Source: Bacillota bacterium (GTDB lineage Bacteria; Bacillota; Clostridia; Lachnospirales; Lachnospiraceae). From it: a stretch of DNA of 64,000 bases. The translations under genes were made by a program, and so were the position numbers. Shown here piece after piece: positions 15,914 to 24,961 of this stretch. Position 1 is the first letter of the stretch; every line of letters starts with the position of its first letter. The notes beneath the pieces are model-generated. The model did no database searches. It saw nothing but the letters and a program-made list of their open reading frames with translations, and was not told the origin of the DNA. The stretch lies in assembly GCA_023436225.1 (NCBI GenBank), contig JAEZKA010000076.1, positions 124,001 to 188,000 of the forward strand, in the 5' to 3' direction.

Positions 15914-18319
15914 TTATGCCATTCCATGTTCCTCAATCCATTGATAAATCATCTTTTTACCATTTGCTATTTTACGGCTCCGAACTACGAATAATACATA
16001 GGTCATAACAGAGAATATCACCGCAATTCCTATCAAAACTCCAAGCTCTTTTCCAATGCTTTCTCCACCCGAAATTGCACTTCGGAAAGCGTTTACTGAA
16101 TAGGTAAATGGCATGAATTTGTTCAACGCTGCTACCATGTTCCCAGACAATTCTATCGGGTAGGTTCCTGCACAGCAGGAAAGCTGAAGCAACATGAAAA
16201 TCAACATTATAAAAGCACCAATCTTTCCAATAAATGCATTAAAGAAGTACAGAATTGACATAAATGCAACGGAAGCAACTACTCCTACCAATAATGTTAA
16301 CCCAATACTTTGAGGTTCAAATCCTAAAATAAGATGTAAAAATCCAAACATTGCAAAGGACATTACTATCGCTAATGGATATAATACGCTAGCTTTACTT
16401 GCCCACCATGAAAAGCATCCTTTAAATTCGCCTTCATAAGTAACAAGTGGATACATAAGGCAAAATGCTAAGCATCCAACCCACAATCCTACACACATCA
16501 TATAAGCTGCCATTGCATGCCCATTATTTGTTACCGTCGTAATTTGAGTTTCCTCTGCTGCTACAGGTGCTGCAAACATATCTAGTGTTGCAGCAGAAGC
16601 ATCACTTTCGTGAATTTCCTTTGCTCCACTCTGTAGAGCATTGGACAATTCTGACGTACCATCCACCAAATCATCCAGACCAGTACCCAATGCTTTTGAT
16701 CCATCTTCTAATAAACCAGCACCTTCTGCAATCTGTGAAGCCCCATTACTCAGTTGATTTGCTCCGCTACGAATACCAGAATTATAATCAACCAAGGTAT
16801 CTAAACCTGCAGCTAAGCTTTCAACCCCAGCTGTATAAGAAGAGATACCATTTACAAGACCATTTTCTCCAGTCATACCATCCTCTAGAGTAGATAGTCC
16901 TGTATCTAAACTACCCATACCCTCAACCAATCCGGACTGTCCATCCTCCGCTTGTGTCATTTCCAGTGCTGTTTGTACGGATTGCAGTCCTCCTAACAGA
17001 CCCGATAATGCTTCACTTGATGGTACTAATAGTTGATCCGATGCTGATGCCAATCGTGCAACAGAAGTTTTGAGTGTATCGACCTGATCCGTCAGATTAC
17101 TCTTTGATAATGCTGATAATATTTTTCCTGATGCACTGATATTACCTGCCACATTCTCTGCAATTTTTTCTGACGGATCATACAAAGCTGCCATTGCTCT
17201 TTGCACATAAGCAGATTGTTCTTTCGTTAATCCTCCTGTCATTTGCAGTGCATATAATGCCTGATATGCCTCCGTGACCTTTGATGACGATTTCTCCAAA
17301 TAACTACCTACACTGGTTAATGATGTACCAAGTGCTGATAAATCAATACCACTATTTTTATCTCCATCTCCGTTTACCGCTATATTCAATGTCTGAATTC
17401 CATCATTTAAGGTAGGTAAAGCTTCCGTCGCTGTCTGAATACTTTTCACTTTCTCATCCGCTAACGAAGCATCCAATGATCTCTGCAATTGATTCAACCC
17501 CATTAACAACTGACTGCTTCCTGCCTTTAAAGATGAAATTCCATCTGACACACTGCCTATCGCCTTATGAATTGTAGAACTATTGGAGGATAATTTCTTC
17601 GCGCCATCATTAGCACTTACCACTCCATTCAAATAATCATTTAAACCTTCTACCAGCTTCTCGCTTCCTTCCTGGAAGGTCAATGAGCTATTAGCTAGAG
17701 TTTCCAAATTATCTGTGATCTTAGAATTACCATTCTTTAATTGTGACTCTCCATCCAGCATATCCACTGTGCCATCATATGCTTTCTCAAAGCCATCACC
17801 TATGTTCTGAAGCTGATCAAATAGATTTTCTGCATAGGTGCGTGTGATCTCTGCGGAAATACTGTTTCGAATCTCCTTAATAGCAGATTGACTCATCTTT
17901 GCAGCAATATAATTCTTTCCTGGATTTGTCTCATAATTTAAAATCATTTGATGTGGCTCATCATCCATTAGAGATGCTGCATTTGCAGAAAAATCTTTTG
18001 GTATTGACACAACCATATAGTACGTACCATTCTTTAATCCCTGCTCTGCCACATTGGCATCTACCACGTTAAAAGCCATTGAAGTATTATCTGCAAGATT
18101 CTCCACCAGATCAGCTCCTACCGAGAGCACTGCATCCGAATACTCAACAGGGATATCATGATTCACCACTGCAACAGGCAAATTGTCCAAATCACCATAT
18201 GGATCCCACATCGATGACAAGAATAAGCAAGAATATATTGATGGAATCAATACAATTACTATCATGATGATTAGCTTTAAAGGATTTTTTAACAATGTGT
18301 TCCACTCCTTTTTCACCAT
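15914..18319 (-). CDS. YhgE/Pip-family membrane protein (ABC-2-like)
   Basis: An 801-residue membrane protein of the YhgE/phage-infection-protein family. One transmembrane helix lies at about residues 12-34. A long extracellular region follows to about residue 620, rich in Asp/Ser/Gly repeats such as DGLxxLxxG that suggest coiled or heptad structure. The C-terminal third has five to six membrane helices. Relatives act in export, including ESX/type VII-associated functions and phage adsorption. AGGAGA precedes the ATG. It is divergent from a TetR regulator, 245 bases away, the common arrangement for such exporters, so repression by that TetR is likely. Confidence 0.88.
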   Translation of the reverse strand: MVKKEWNTLLKNPLKLIIMIVIVLIPSIYSCLFLSSMWDPYGDLDNLPVAVVNHDIPVEYSDAVLSVGADLVENLADNTSMAFNVVDANVAEQGLKNGTYYMVVSIPKDFSANAASLMDDEPHQMILNYETNPGKNYIAAKMSQSAIKEIRNSISAEITRTYAENLFDQLQNIGDGFEKAYDGTVDMLDGESQLKNGNSKITDNLETLANSSLTFQEGSEKLVEGLNDYLNGVVSANDGAKKLSSNSSTIHKAIGSVSDGISSLKAGSSQLLMGLNQLQRSLDASLADEKVKSIQTATEALPTLNDGIQTLNIAVNGDGDKNSGIDLSALGTSLTSVGSYLEKSSSKVTEAYQALYALQMTGGLTKEQSAYVQRAMAALYDPSEKIAENVAGNISASGKILSALSKSNLTDQVDTLKTSVARLASASDQLLVPSSEALSGLLGGLQSVQTALEMTQAEDGQSGLVEGMGSLDTGLSTLEDGMTGENGLVNGISSYTAGVESLAAGLDTLVDYNSGIRSGANQLSNGASQIAEGAGLLEDGSKALGTGLDDLVDGTSELSNALQSGAKEIHESDASAATLDMFAAPVAAEETQITTVTNNGHAMAAYMMCVGLWVGCLAFCLMYPLVTYEGEFKGCFSWWASKASVLYPLAIVMSFAMFGFLHLILGFEPQSIGLTLLVGVVASVAFMSILYFFNAFIGKIGAFIMLIFMLLQLSCCAGTYPIELSGNMVAALNKFMPFTYSVNAFRSAISGGESIGKELGVLIGIAVIFSVMTYVLFVVRSRKIANGKKMIYQWIEEHGMA

Positions 18320-18489
18320 ATTTGTGTCTCCTTTCTGCTCAATTTCTAATCAGTTGATATACTACCTTAAAGCTTCTAATCAATCAATGGACACTTTTTT
18401 CTCCGTGTGTGCATTATTATACATTATCCATTGTGGGCTGTGTAATATCTGGTTTGTTTTATAATTTTTTAATTTTTTTATTACACACC

Positions 18490-18519
18490 TTGATATACAT
18501 TACCGTTTTATGCTATGAT
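18490..18519 (+). promoter_or_regulatory. Probable promoter of the TetR gene
   Basis: TTGATA (18490-18495) and TATGAT (18514-18519) are separated by 18 bases, and the predicted start is about 40 bases before the TetR ATG. Confidence 0.5.
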
Positions 18520-18564
18520 CATAAAAAAATAATGTTACTGTTCGATCATGATAGGAGGTTCCTG

Positions 18565-19170
18565 ATGGATAAGAAGATATTAGAGTATGGAGTCCATGCT
18601 GAACGGCGTATTCGCAAAACGCAGATCGCAGTTGAAAGTGCTCTATTAGAACTTATAAAAGAAAAAAAGCTCAACCAGATCACGATTAGTGAACTTGCTG
18701 AGCGTGCAGATATAAACAGAAAAACTTTTTATAACAACTATTCTTCCATAGATGAAGTCTTCTCATCGATTGAAAGCAAACTTACGTCTTTTATATTTGA
18801 TTCGCTTCCAAAAACACTTTCACCAGAAGCAGATAACGGCATTTTAAATCTATTCCAAAAATTTGCGATCATTGCCGAGCCTTATAAAGAAATTTTAAAT
18901 AAAATCGCTTTTCAAAATAATATTATCCCGTTCCAAAAACATATGGATGAAAAAATACTTCCTTATATAGAACAAAATCTTACCATGCATAATATTGATA
19001 AACGCTTAACTCCATATATTAACTTATATATTGTTCATGGCGTATTCAATATCTTCACCGAATGGTTCTCCAAAGAATCCGATTTAACAGCTGATCAAAT
19101 AGCTCAATTGGCTTATAATCTTACTATTTCCGCCATGAAAAAGGAAAACTATGAGAAAATATTGGAATAG
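18565..19170 (+). CDS. TetR-family transcriptional regulator
   Basis: A 201-residue TetR-type repressor. The DNA-binding part spans residues ~14-60 (RIRKTQIAVESALLELIKEK, then ITISELAERADINRKTFYNNY). The C-terminal helical ligand domain resembles the TetR_C_8 type. GGAGG lies 6-10 bases before the ATG at 18565. That start is preferred over an upstream frame extension, which would run through the promoter. It is divergent from the YhgE/Pip gene, its likely target. Confidence 0.9.
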   Translation: MDKKILEYGVHAERRIRKTQIAVESALLELIKEKKLNQITISELAERADINRKTFYNNYSSIDEVFSSIESKLTSFIFDSLPKTLSPEADNGILNLFQKFAIIAEPYKEILNKIAFQNNIIPFQKHMDEKILPYIEQNLTMHNIDKRLTPYINLYIVHGVFNIFTEWFSKESDLTADQIAQLAYNLTISAMKKENYEKILE

Positions 19171-19172
19171 TA

Positions 19173-19221
19173 AAGGAGCTTATGCTCCATCGCTTCTTCA
19201 GCCATTCTGCATAAGCCCCTT
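19173..19221. terminator. Hairpin between convergent TetR and module A genes
   Basis: AAGGAGCTTATGC pairs with GCATAAGCCCCTT (12 of 13 positions) across a 23-base loop. It lies directly after the TetR stop and before the end of module A. Confidence 0.5.
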
Positions 19222-19232
19222 CCATATATTCT

Positions 19233-19937
19233 TCATCTAAAATGAAGCTCCTTCATCCCTTCGACTTCGCTGCATATGGGTTGGAGCTTACAGCTTGAAC
19301 AATCCATTTTTACATCACGTAAAATATGGTCAAGTGCAGCCGTAATTTGATCGTTTTTTTGTGCCAATCTCGCTAATTCGCTGTAATCAAAATCTGGTAA
19401 GGTTACAAAAATAACCTGTACCGAAATGACCTCTGGGTGCATTTTATATGCATCCAAATACAGTCTTGCGACTTTAGCAAAGCTTAATCCATTCTCCAAA
19501 GCGGCCTTACTTACCCTAACCGGTTCATGATTGCTACTGGTAGAAATACGGTTCATGAAACCTTTGGGATTTACTTGATAACGTGTGTTAACAAAGTGCC
19601 GCATGGCATCATATATGGCGTCACCCTCACCCATAAGCTCATCGTCCACACGCAGCAAGGTTATTCTGGCATACGGCGAATCTGTGGTAATCCTAGATAA
19701 TTCTTGCCCGTATAAGATAGCATCATCGCTAAGCACTAGCTCCTTCGATGAGGTCACTCCTAAAAAACTAATCGCTGGAAGTGCTCCTGCACCAAGCTCA
19801 TATGACATTTCCCCACGTAATACGAGATTTTGCTTGCCTGCCTCCTGCCAGGGCGGGCTATTCGTCTCAAGCTTTTGCCCGTTTTTGGCATTAAAAAGGG
19901 TCATAACCTTTGAGATCTGTTCATCATATAGTTTCAT
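19233..19937 (-). CDS. Acetyl-CoA synthase (AcsB/CdhC)-like domain protein
   Basis: A 234-residue cytoplasmic protein. Residues ~145-165 (PVRVSKAALENGLSFAKV) and the following VISVQVIFVT stretch resemble the segment of ACS beta that precedes the A-cluster. The C-terminus carries a Cys motif CSSCKLQPIC followed by SEVEGMKELHF, which could hold an Fe-S cluster. The CGC nickel site and the large C-terminal domain of genuine ACS (~730 residues) are absent. It is the last gene of module A. No CODH or corrinoid Fe-S protein is near, so an acetyl-CoA synthase role is unlikely. The start at 19937 has GGAG 6 bases upstream. The resemblance is from memory of ACS sequences, not a search. Confidence 0.6.
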   Translation of the reverse strand: MKLYDEQISKVMTLFNAKNGQKLETNSPPWQEAGKQNLVLRGEMSYELGAGALPAISFLGVTSSKELVLSDDAILYGQELSRITTDSPYARITLLRVDDELMGEGDAIYDAMRHFVNTRYQVNPKGFMNRISTSSNHEPVRVSKAALENGLSFAKVARLYLDAYKMHPEVISVQVIFVTLPDFDYSELARLAQKNDQITAALDHILRDVKMDCSSCKLQPICSEVEGMKELHFR

Positions 19938-19979
19938 AGTAATCTCCATTTTGCTGCTACCCAATCAATTACCTATATA

Positions 19980-20147
19980 TTATGGCAATGGCCTACGCTT
20001 GTGCCGATCGTACCATTTATTAATAATCAGTTGCATTTTTGATGACATCTTCATATCTAAATTGAAGAAATAAATAATCAGACTCAACAAAAACAGCACG
20101 ATCAATACAATTGCAATAATGCATATCGTCTTTAAAATAATAGTCAT
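19980..20147 (-). CDS. Small single-pass membrane protein (55 residues)
   Basis: A short gene between the activator and the ACS-like gene. It encodes MTIILKTICIIAIVLIVLFL followed by more hydrophobic residues to ~28, one membrane helix, then a basic tail ending HKRRPLP. A strong GGGGGG ribosome site lies 7 bases before the ATG. It begins 15 bases after the activator stop and ends 42 bases before the ACS-like start, so it belongs to the operon. It could anchor the soluble complex to the membrane. It is easily missed because of its length. Confidence 0.6.
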   Translation of the reverse strand: MTIILKTICIIAIVLIVLFLLSLIIYFFNLDMKMSSKMQLIINKWYDRHKRRPLP

Positions 20148-20162
20148 AAAACAGCCCCCCTT

Positions 20163-20954
20163 TTATTTTGATAAGCCTTTTTGACGTGCATATTCTGCTG
20201 CTCCAAGTGCACCCATCAGCTGCGGATCAGTAGAAAGCTCTACTACTTTCAAACGAAGTACGTGCTCAATGGCTTTTTTTAAGCCATCATTTTTTGCACA
20301 ACCACCTGTTAGTGTGATACTATCCGTTGCTCCTGCTTTTTTAGCCATTGCAAAGCAACGTTTTGCTACAGACATCTGAATGCCTGCTGCAATTTCATTC
20401 ATTGGTTTCCCTTCTCCTACAAGTGTAATTACTTCTGACTCGGCAAATACGGTGCACTGTGCAGTAATTGGAATCACATTTTTTGCAGTCAGTGACAGCT
20501 TTGAGAACTCCGGTAACGTCATTTCAAAACTACGCGCCATTGCTTCATAAAAACGACCCGTTCCAGCAGCACATTTATCATTCATCGCAAAGTTTTTCAC
20601 CGTTCCATCATGATCGATTGCAATTCCCTTGATATCCTGCCCACCGATATCGATGATTGCCTTTACCTTTGGATCTGTAATATGTACTCCCATAGCATGG
20701 CATGATATTTCAGAGATGTTTTCATCTGCAAACGGTACTTTATTTCTACCATAACCTGTGCCAATTAAGTAACAAAGCTCTTCCGAAGACTTTAATCCAA
20801 TCTTTGATAGAACCTCATCCATTGCGAGTCTTGCAGACTGTTCGGAATTGATTTTACTTCGAATCGTCGTGTCTGCTACCATTTTTCCATCTTCATCTAA
20901 TATTACAGCCTTAGTGTAGGTTGAACCCACATCGCAGCCACCAAAATACTTCAT
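20163..20954 (-). CDS. BadF/BadG/HgdC-type ATP-dependent activator (archerase)
   Basis: A 263-residue ASKHA-fold ATPase that passes low-potential electrons, coupled to ATP hydrolysis, to 2-hydroxyacyl-CoA dehydratase or double-cubane reductases. The phosphate motif DVGSTYTKAVI starts the protein. The two cluster cysteines, one per motif, are in NDKCAAGTGRF and ITAQCTVFAESEVI, so a dimer would hold one [4Fe-4S]. The IDIGGQD and GGCAKN motifs are also present. The start at 20954 has AAGGAGA 8 bases upstream. It lies directly after the two dehydratase-like subunits, its presumed partners. Confidence 0.93.
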   Translation of the reverse strand: MKYFGGCDVGSTYTKAVILDEDGKMVADTTIRSKINSEQSARLAMDEVLSKIGLKSSEELCYLIGTGYGRNKVPFADENISEISCHAMGVHITDPKVKAIIDIGGQDIKGIAIDHDGTVKNFAMNDKCAAGTGRFYEAMARSFEMTLPEFSKLSLTAKNVIPITAQCTVFAESEVITLVGEGKPMNEIAAGIQMSVAKRCFAMAKKAGATDSITLTGGCAKNDGLKKAIEHVLRLKVVELSTDPQLMGALGAAEYARQKGLSK

Positions 20955-20968
20955 GTTATCTTCTCCTT

Positions 20969-22507
20969 TTACCATGCATTACTGTCATCAAATTCTTCCA
21001 GCGATGCATCCAGCGGCTCTTCATTTAAGATTGTTCGCATATAGCGGTTTACCTCTGATCGCATATTCTGTCTCGATGCCTTACGAGGATCCATCAGACC
21101 ATGTGTCACCCAAATCAGGTGCAGCCCACGTTTTTGTGCTTCTTGTTCAAATAAGCCATGATAGCCTGTCATCGATTTACATCCAATATGTTCATACATA
21201 ATAACGACATCTGCATCAAACTCACTGCAAAAATGCCACAAATCTTCAACACCAACCTGATAACCACCCTCTGAACGGTTACGCATATTCATTTTTGCAT
21301 AGAGATCAGCTAAGTCATAATAGGCCTGTTCTTTATCCGTGGTACTGTATTGCTCTGTAGAGGTAAGACTTAGCATGTCGATTAGAGGCACAATACCCCA
21401 GCAGTTTTGAAGCCAAATCGGGAATGCGGAATAATACTGTGCTTGGACACCCCAAAGAATTGCCCTATGGCGAACCTGTGATACAACCGGATTTTTATCA
21501 TGATATGCCTTCATCATAATGTCGCAAATTTCTTTCTCGTTATGCAAAAAGGCCTCATCTCGACCACCCGCCACTTGATAGTAGGCATCTCGATAAAGTG
21601 CAACATTGTTACCGATGACCTGCGGATATTTCGTTCGACTAATATCCAACCAGTCGCAAAAGTATTCCGTTTCTTTATTAAAGATCTTCATCACTTTAAA
21701 ATAATGATCCCAGTCAAAGGTCTCTCCGGTCTGTTCCTCAATGAACTTGATCGCATTCTTAATTTCATTCGCTGCATATTCTTTTGTAGCAGTGTCCGTA
21801 TAGCGAATAGGAACCGCGATTTGGAAGGTTGGTAAATTATATCTTCTCTCCTCGATTCCATTTCCCATAAGGGAGCCATCGCAAGTCGTATTACATTGTA
21901 ATGCACAGATCCCACAGATTGGATAGTCATCCTCAAGGGCTACCCCTAGCTCCGCTGCCGGCATTGGACAAACATCACCGGGAATACCAAACTCAAAGGC
22001 CTTATCTAGGTAATGTAGAACTCCATCCTGCTGCATGGTGGATGCGGTGTAAATTGGTGGTATTTGCATACAGATTCCAGTCAGATTAGGAAATCCGTTC
22101 ATGACCTGGCTCATCATATTCTCATCCAGAATTACGATCTTTTTGCTTTTCTCTGGGTCACCACCAATGCGCTGGTCCGCTTCAAATATACGTGTCATCG
22201 TCTGACACATATGCGCCACTATAAAGTCAAATTCTTTATGTGCCACTCTTAACTGCGGTCCACGTAACCCCTCGGTATGCCGATCTAGAAAGTCAGGAAC
22301 TGCAAGGTAGTTCTGCATATAGCGGTAACGGAAAAAGCCCTTGAAACACTGGGGGTTCAACAAAAGCTTAATCATCTGTCCCCAGTTTTTAATCCAACAG
22401 GTATAATCATACCAGGTATCCTTAATTCCTCGCCATTCTCGGCGTGTCCTGGTTTTGCCACCCTTATAAAATTTGCCCAGCGCTTCACTATTGATTTGCT
22501 TTCCCAT
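20969..22507 (-). CDS. 2-hydroxyacyl-CoA dehydratase-like (HgdB/BcrBC family) subunit, large
   Basis: A 512-residue member of the 2-hydroxyglutaryl-CoA dehydratase D-component family, about 90-130 residues longer than usual. Clustered cysteines (GDVCPMPAAE, PICGICALQCNTTCDG) and a late Cys in EHIGCKSMTGY are candidates for iron-sulfur ligands. The ATG at 22507 is set by GGAGG eight bases upstream, inside the end of the preceding subunit gene, so the two are translationally coupled (20-base overlap). No CoA-transferase or acyl-CoA gene is near, so the substrate need not be a CoA ester. Confidence 0.85.
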   Translation of the reverse strand: MGKQINSEALGKFYKGGKTRTRREWRGIKDTWYDYTCWIKNWGQMIKLLLNPQCFKGFFRYRYMQNYLAVPDFLDRHTEGLRGPQLRVAHKEFDFIVAHMCQTMTRIFEADQRIGGDPEKSKKIVILDENMMSQVMNGFPNLTGICMQIPPIYTASTMQQDGVLHYLDKAFEFGIPGDVCPMPAAELGVALEDDYPICGICALQCNTTCDGSLMGNGIEERRYNLPTFQIAVPIRYTDTATKEYAANEIKNAIKFIEEQTGETFDWDHYFKVMKIFNKETEYFCDWLDISRTKYPQVIGNNVALYRDAYYQVAGGRDEAFLHNEKEICDIMMKAYHDKNPVVSQVRHRAILWGVQAQYYSAFPIWLQNCWGIVPLIDMLSLTSTEQYSTTDKEQAYYDLADLYAKMNMRNRSEGGYQVGVEDLWHFCSEFDADVVIMYEHIGCKSMTGYHGLFEQEAQKRGLHLIWVTHGLMDPRKASRQNMRSEVNRYMRTILNEEPLDASLEEFDDSNAW

Positions 22508-23696
22508 GTGGATCACCTCCCTGCAATTTCTTTATTTCAATACGCTCAATAAAAGCCTGTATACGGGTACGAAGCTGTCCTGAATTACCTACCACATAGG
22601 GACGGTCAACACTGAGCACCGGCCAGTTATAGTCCTGGGTCAGTATATGGTTTGCACCAGCTCGCTCGTATCCCCAGAAATTGCAAAAGTTCATCTGCTG
22701 AAAAATAATACCATCGGCATGATATTCACGTGCCAATCGATTCAAATATTCTTTTCTACCATTTATCTTAGAGGTATTCATATAACGGGGACACTGGCAT
22801 TCCAGCACGTTTATGCGACAAATTTGTGTCAGTACATCTTCTGAAGCATTTAGAATAATTTCCTGACGACCCGGTAATGAGCCAAAGCAGAAACGATCTA
22901 CTGCTATATATGCTCCTGAGTCTTCAATCAGTTTGATGAACATCGGATCATCAATTTCTGAGCCTGCAACAAGAACACGAACACGATAAGGATTTACTTT
23001 ATCTGCTACACGTGTTTTCAGTTCTTCTACGGTTTCTCTTAAGTAGGGTAATATAAGGTCCTTGGGACAACAGTAGCTTGCCAGTGTAAATACTGCGAAT
23101 TCATAGCCTGTAATGGTTGGATTCGCAAGCTTTCTATACTGACCCATTTCTGTAATAAGACGACAAACCTCGTTATGTAATTCAACCGCTTTTCGCATTG
23201 CTTCATCGGAGGTATCGATGCCAAAAACCTCTTGTAGCTTATCTAATACACGTACCCGGCTCATACGTGTCATATGCTGGATCCCATTTTCATCATCCTT
23301 CATGGGTGTATCAACATGCTGAATGAAGAACTTTTCTCCACTGCCAACACCTAGTTCCTCCATGTTTTCCATACAGTCTGCAAGTTGCGAGCAAGAAGCA
23401 GGATCAAACATACAGTCAATGAATTGATAGCCGCCCTCCAGCGCTCGCTCCAGCATTGCGCGGCAGTATTCACAAGTCAGACTCGTCATATAGTAGGTGC
23501 CCATTTCCATCGAAGTGGTACCCGGTGCACGAAGTCTAGTACTAAAGCATCCCGGCAGATTTAAAAGAACTTCTGGGATCTGATAACAGACATTCCCGAT
23601 TGCAACTTGGCCATCTTCTTTCGCCCTGCGAACCAAGTCATTATTCGCTTCTGCCAGAAGGTTTTCAAAATAGAGCAGATTCTTCAAATCTTTCAT
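22488..23696 (-). CDS. 2-hydroxyacyl-CoA dehydratase-like/double-cubane cluster protein subunit
   Basis: A 402-residue member of the same family, of the size of double-cubane cluster proteins. Cys-bearing motifs include GNVCYQ, LTCEYCRAM, FDPASCSQLADC and QMNFCNFWGYER; the last corresponds to the conserved cluster-binding segment of HgdB-type subunits. It overlaps the next subunit by 20 bases and follows the CooC-like gene by 10 bases. With the activator it could form a heterodimeric ATP-driven reductase. Family members dehydrate hydroxyacyl-CoAs, reduce benzoyl-CoA, or reduce small molecules such as acetylene (known for double-cubane proteins). Confidence 0.87.
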   Translation of the reverse strand: MKDLKNLLYFENLLAEANNDLVRRAKEDGQVAIGNVCYQIPEVLLNLPGCFSTRLRAPGTTSMEMGTYYMTSLTCEYCRAMLERALEGGYQFIDCMFDPASCSQLADCMENMEELGVGSGEKFFIQHVDTPMKDDENGIQHMTRMSRVRVLDKLQEVFGIDTSDEAMRKAVELHNEVCRLITEMGQYRKLANPTITGYEFAVFTLASYCCPKDLILPYLRETVEELKTRVADKVNPYRVRVLVAGSEIDDPMFIKLIEDSGAYIAVDRFCFGSLPGRQEIILNASEDVLTQICRINVLECQCPRYMNTSKINGRKEYLNRLAREYHADGIIFQQMNFCNFWGYERAGANHILTQDYNWPVLSVDRPYVVGNSGQLRTRIQAFIERIEIKKLQGGDPHGKANQ

Positions 23697-23706
23697 ATTT
23701 TAGTCC

Positions 23707-24477
23707 CTATCCCTTCAATATATTAAGCTTAATTAGAGCCTCACGCGCACCATTTACTATTGGAGCATCATCTGGTAACAGCATGATATTTTCACCTTTA
23801 ATGTCACAGGTAGCCAGCGTTTCATCCGATGGGATATAAGCAAGGATGGGGATATCCCCTGCATCGATATGCTGCGTGATGTCCAAACCAGGAATACGAT
23901 TGAAGACGGCGCCAACCGCATCATACATCACCAATTCTTTTGCAACGCGGTTTATGGTTTCAATTACTTGAATTCCCTTTTTGCTTGCATCTGAGACAAG
24001 AAGTAAATGAGTAACCTTTTCCATTACACGGCGATTTACCTGTTCTATCCCTGCCTCTCCGTCAATTACAATATAGTCGTAGTTCTCACTCAGAATTTTA
24101 ATTACTTCTTTTAAATAACTGTTTACTTTACAATAGCACCCCGCCGACTCCGGTCTGCCTATTGCTAAAAACGAAAAATTAGGCTGCTCAATTAAGGTGT
24201 CAAAAATCATATATTGTGCGTTACCCAGCATTTCTACTGCTTCATTTGTATTACCTGTTTCCACTTGGTTAATAAATTCTTTTCGTATATCGTCGACCGT
24301 TGCATTTACTTCGATGCCCAGCGCAGTTGCCAAGCCAACTGCTGGATCTGCATCAATCGCCAGAATACGTTTATCTGGGAAATGTTTTGTCAATATTTTA
24401 ACAATAACTGCCGACAAGGATGTTTTCCCTACTCCCCCTTTCCCCGTTACTGCAATAATTTTCGCATTTTGCTCCAT
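23707..24477 (-). CDS. cooC: CooC-type nickel-inserting ATPase (MinD/ParA fold)
   Basis: A 256-residue P-loop ATPase. The deviant Walker A motif GKGGVGKTS is at residues 12-20, and DADPAVGLA follows at 43-51. A CxC pair (Cys114 and Cys116 in GCYCKVNS) matches the dimer-interface metal site of CooC, the nickel chaperone of carbon monoxide dehydrogenase; generic MinD proteins lack it. No CODH gene is in the window. The gene sits directly upstream of the dehydratase-like subunits, so its client is probably in this operon. Confidence 0.82.
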   Translation of the reverse strand: MEQNAKIIAVTGKGGVGKTSLSAVIVKILTKHFPDKRILAIDADPAVGLATALGIEVNATVDDIRKEFINQVETGNTNEAVEMLGNAQYMIFDTLIEQPNFSFLAIGRPESAGCYCKVNSYLKEVIKILSENYDYIVIDGEAGIEQVNRRVMEKVTHLLLVSDASKKGIQVIETINRVAKELVMYDAVGAVFNRIPGLDITQHIDAGDIPILAYIPSDETLATCDIKGENIMLLPDDAPIVNGAREALIKLNILKG

Positions 24478-24510
24478 ATCCCTTCTCCTACTCTCTCACT
24501 TATTACATCT

Positions 24511-24572
24511 CACACTTTGGGATTACGCAGGCACAAACTTCTAGTGTGAAAATTGCTTTTTATTTTCACATT
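24511..24572. repeat. 62-bp intergenic repeat, copy 1 (hairpin-forming)
   Basis: Contains CACACT...AGTGTG and GTGAAAAT...ATTTTCAC stems. It closely matches the stretch at 54250-54311 (shared blocks ACACTTTGG, ATTACGCAGGCACAAACTT-like, AGTGTGAAAAT and CTTTTTATTTTC). It lies between cooC and hypA of module A. It may be an operon-internal processing hairpin or a dispersed repeat. Confidence 0.6.
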
Positions 24573-24912
24573 AATAAGCTTCAATTTCCTTTATTATTAA
24601 ATCTTTTCCCTCGATCGGCGTAAGATTTCTCCCATCACATATTGGACAGCTCAATTTTTCGATATCAATCCTAAATTCAATTTGACAATCGTTGCACCTG
24701 GCAATGCCGGGAACAATTTCAAGTACAAGCTCTGTATCCTCATACTGAGTATCAGCAACAACTGCTTTATAGCAATCTGTTATGAAATGTGGTACCGTAC
24801 CCGATAGTTCGCCGATTTCCAGTACAATTTTATTCACGTGTGACAAATGTTCATCTTTCGTAATCCGATCAACAGTTTTCATCACTGCGTCCATCAATCC
24901 AAGTTCATGCAT
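24571..24912 (-). CDS. hypA: HypA-like nickel chaperone (module A)
   Basis: A 113-residue HypA/HybF family protein. It must start at MHELG because the N-terminus and His2 bind nickel; ATG 24912 gives exactly that. The zinc domain has CNDC and, after ~25 residues, CPIC. HypA delivers nickel to [NiFe] hydrogenase or urease, but neither enzyme is encoded here. It lies 49 bases after the large Fe-S flavoprotein in the same operon. A paralogue is at 40732-41073. Confidence 0.9.
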   Translation of the reverse strand: MHELGLMDAVMKTVDRITKDEHLSHVNKIVLEIGELSGTVPHFITDCYKAVVADTQYEDTELVLEIVPGIARCNDCQIEFRIDIEKLSCPICDGRNLTPIEGKDLIIKEIEAY

Positions 24913-24961
24913 AATAATGACCATACCTTCCGTGGTACCTTGAAACTTTGTCGTAGGACCC

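Noticed and set aside
19585..20073. 162-codon plus-strand ORF
   Set aside because: It runs antisense to the ACS-like gene and the small membrane-protein gene and has no recognisable domain.
20163..23696. A classical 2-hydroxyglutaryl-CoA or lactoyl-CoA dehydratase operon
   Set aside because: No CoA-transferase, acyl-CoA dehydrogenase or hydroxyacid dehydrogenase is nearby, and nickel chaperones are not part of such pathways.
19233..24912. A complete carbon monoxide dehydrogenase/acetyl-CoA synthase (Wood-Ljungdahl) cluster
   Set aside because: CooC and an ACS-like fragment are present, but no CODH catalytic subunit, corrinoid Fe-S protein or methyltransferase is found, and the ACS-like protein lacks the nickel A-cluster motif.
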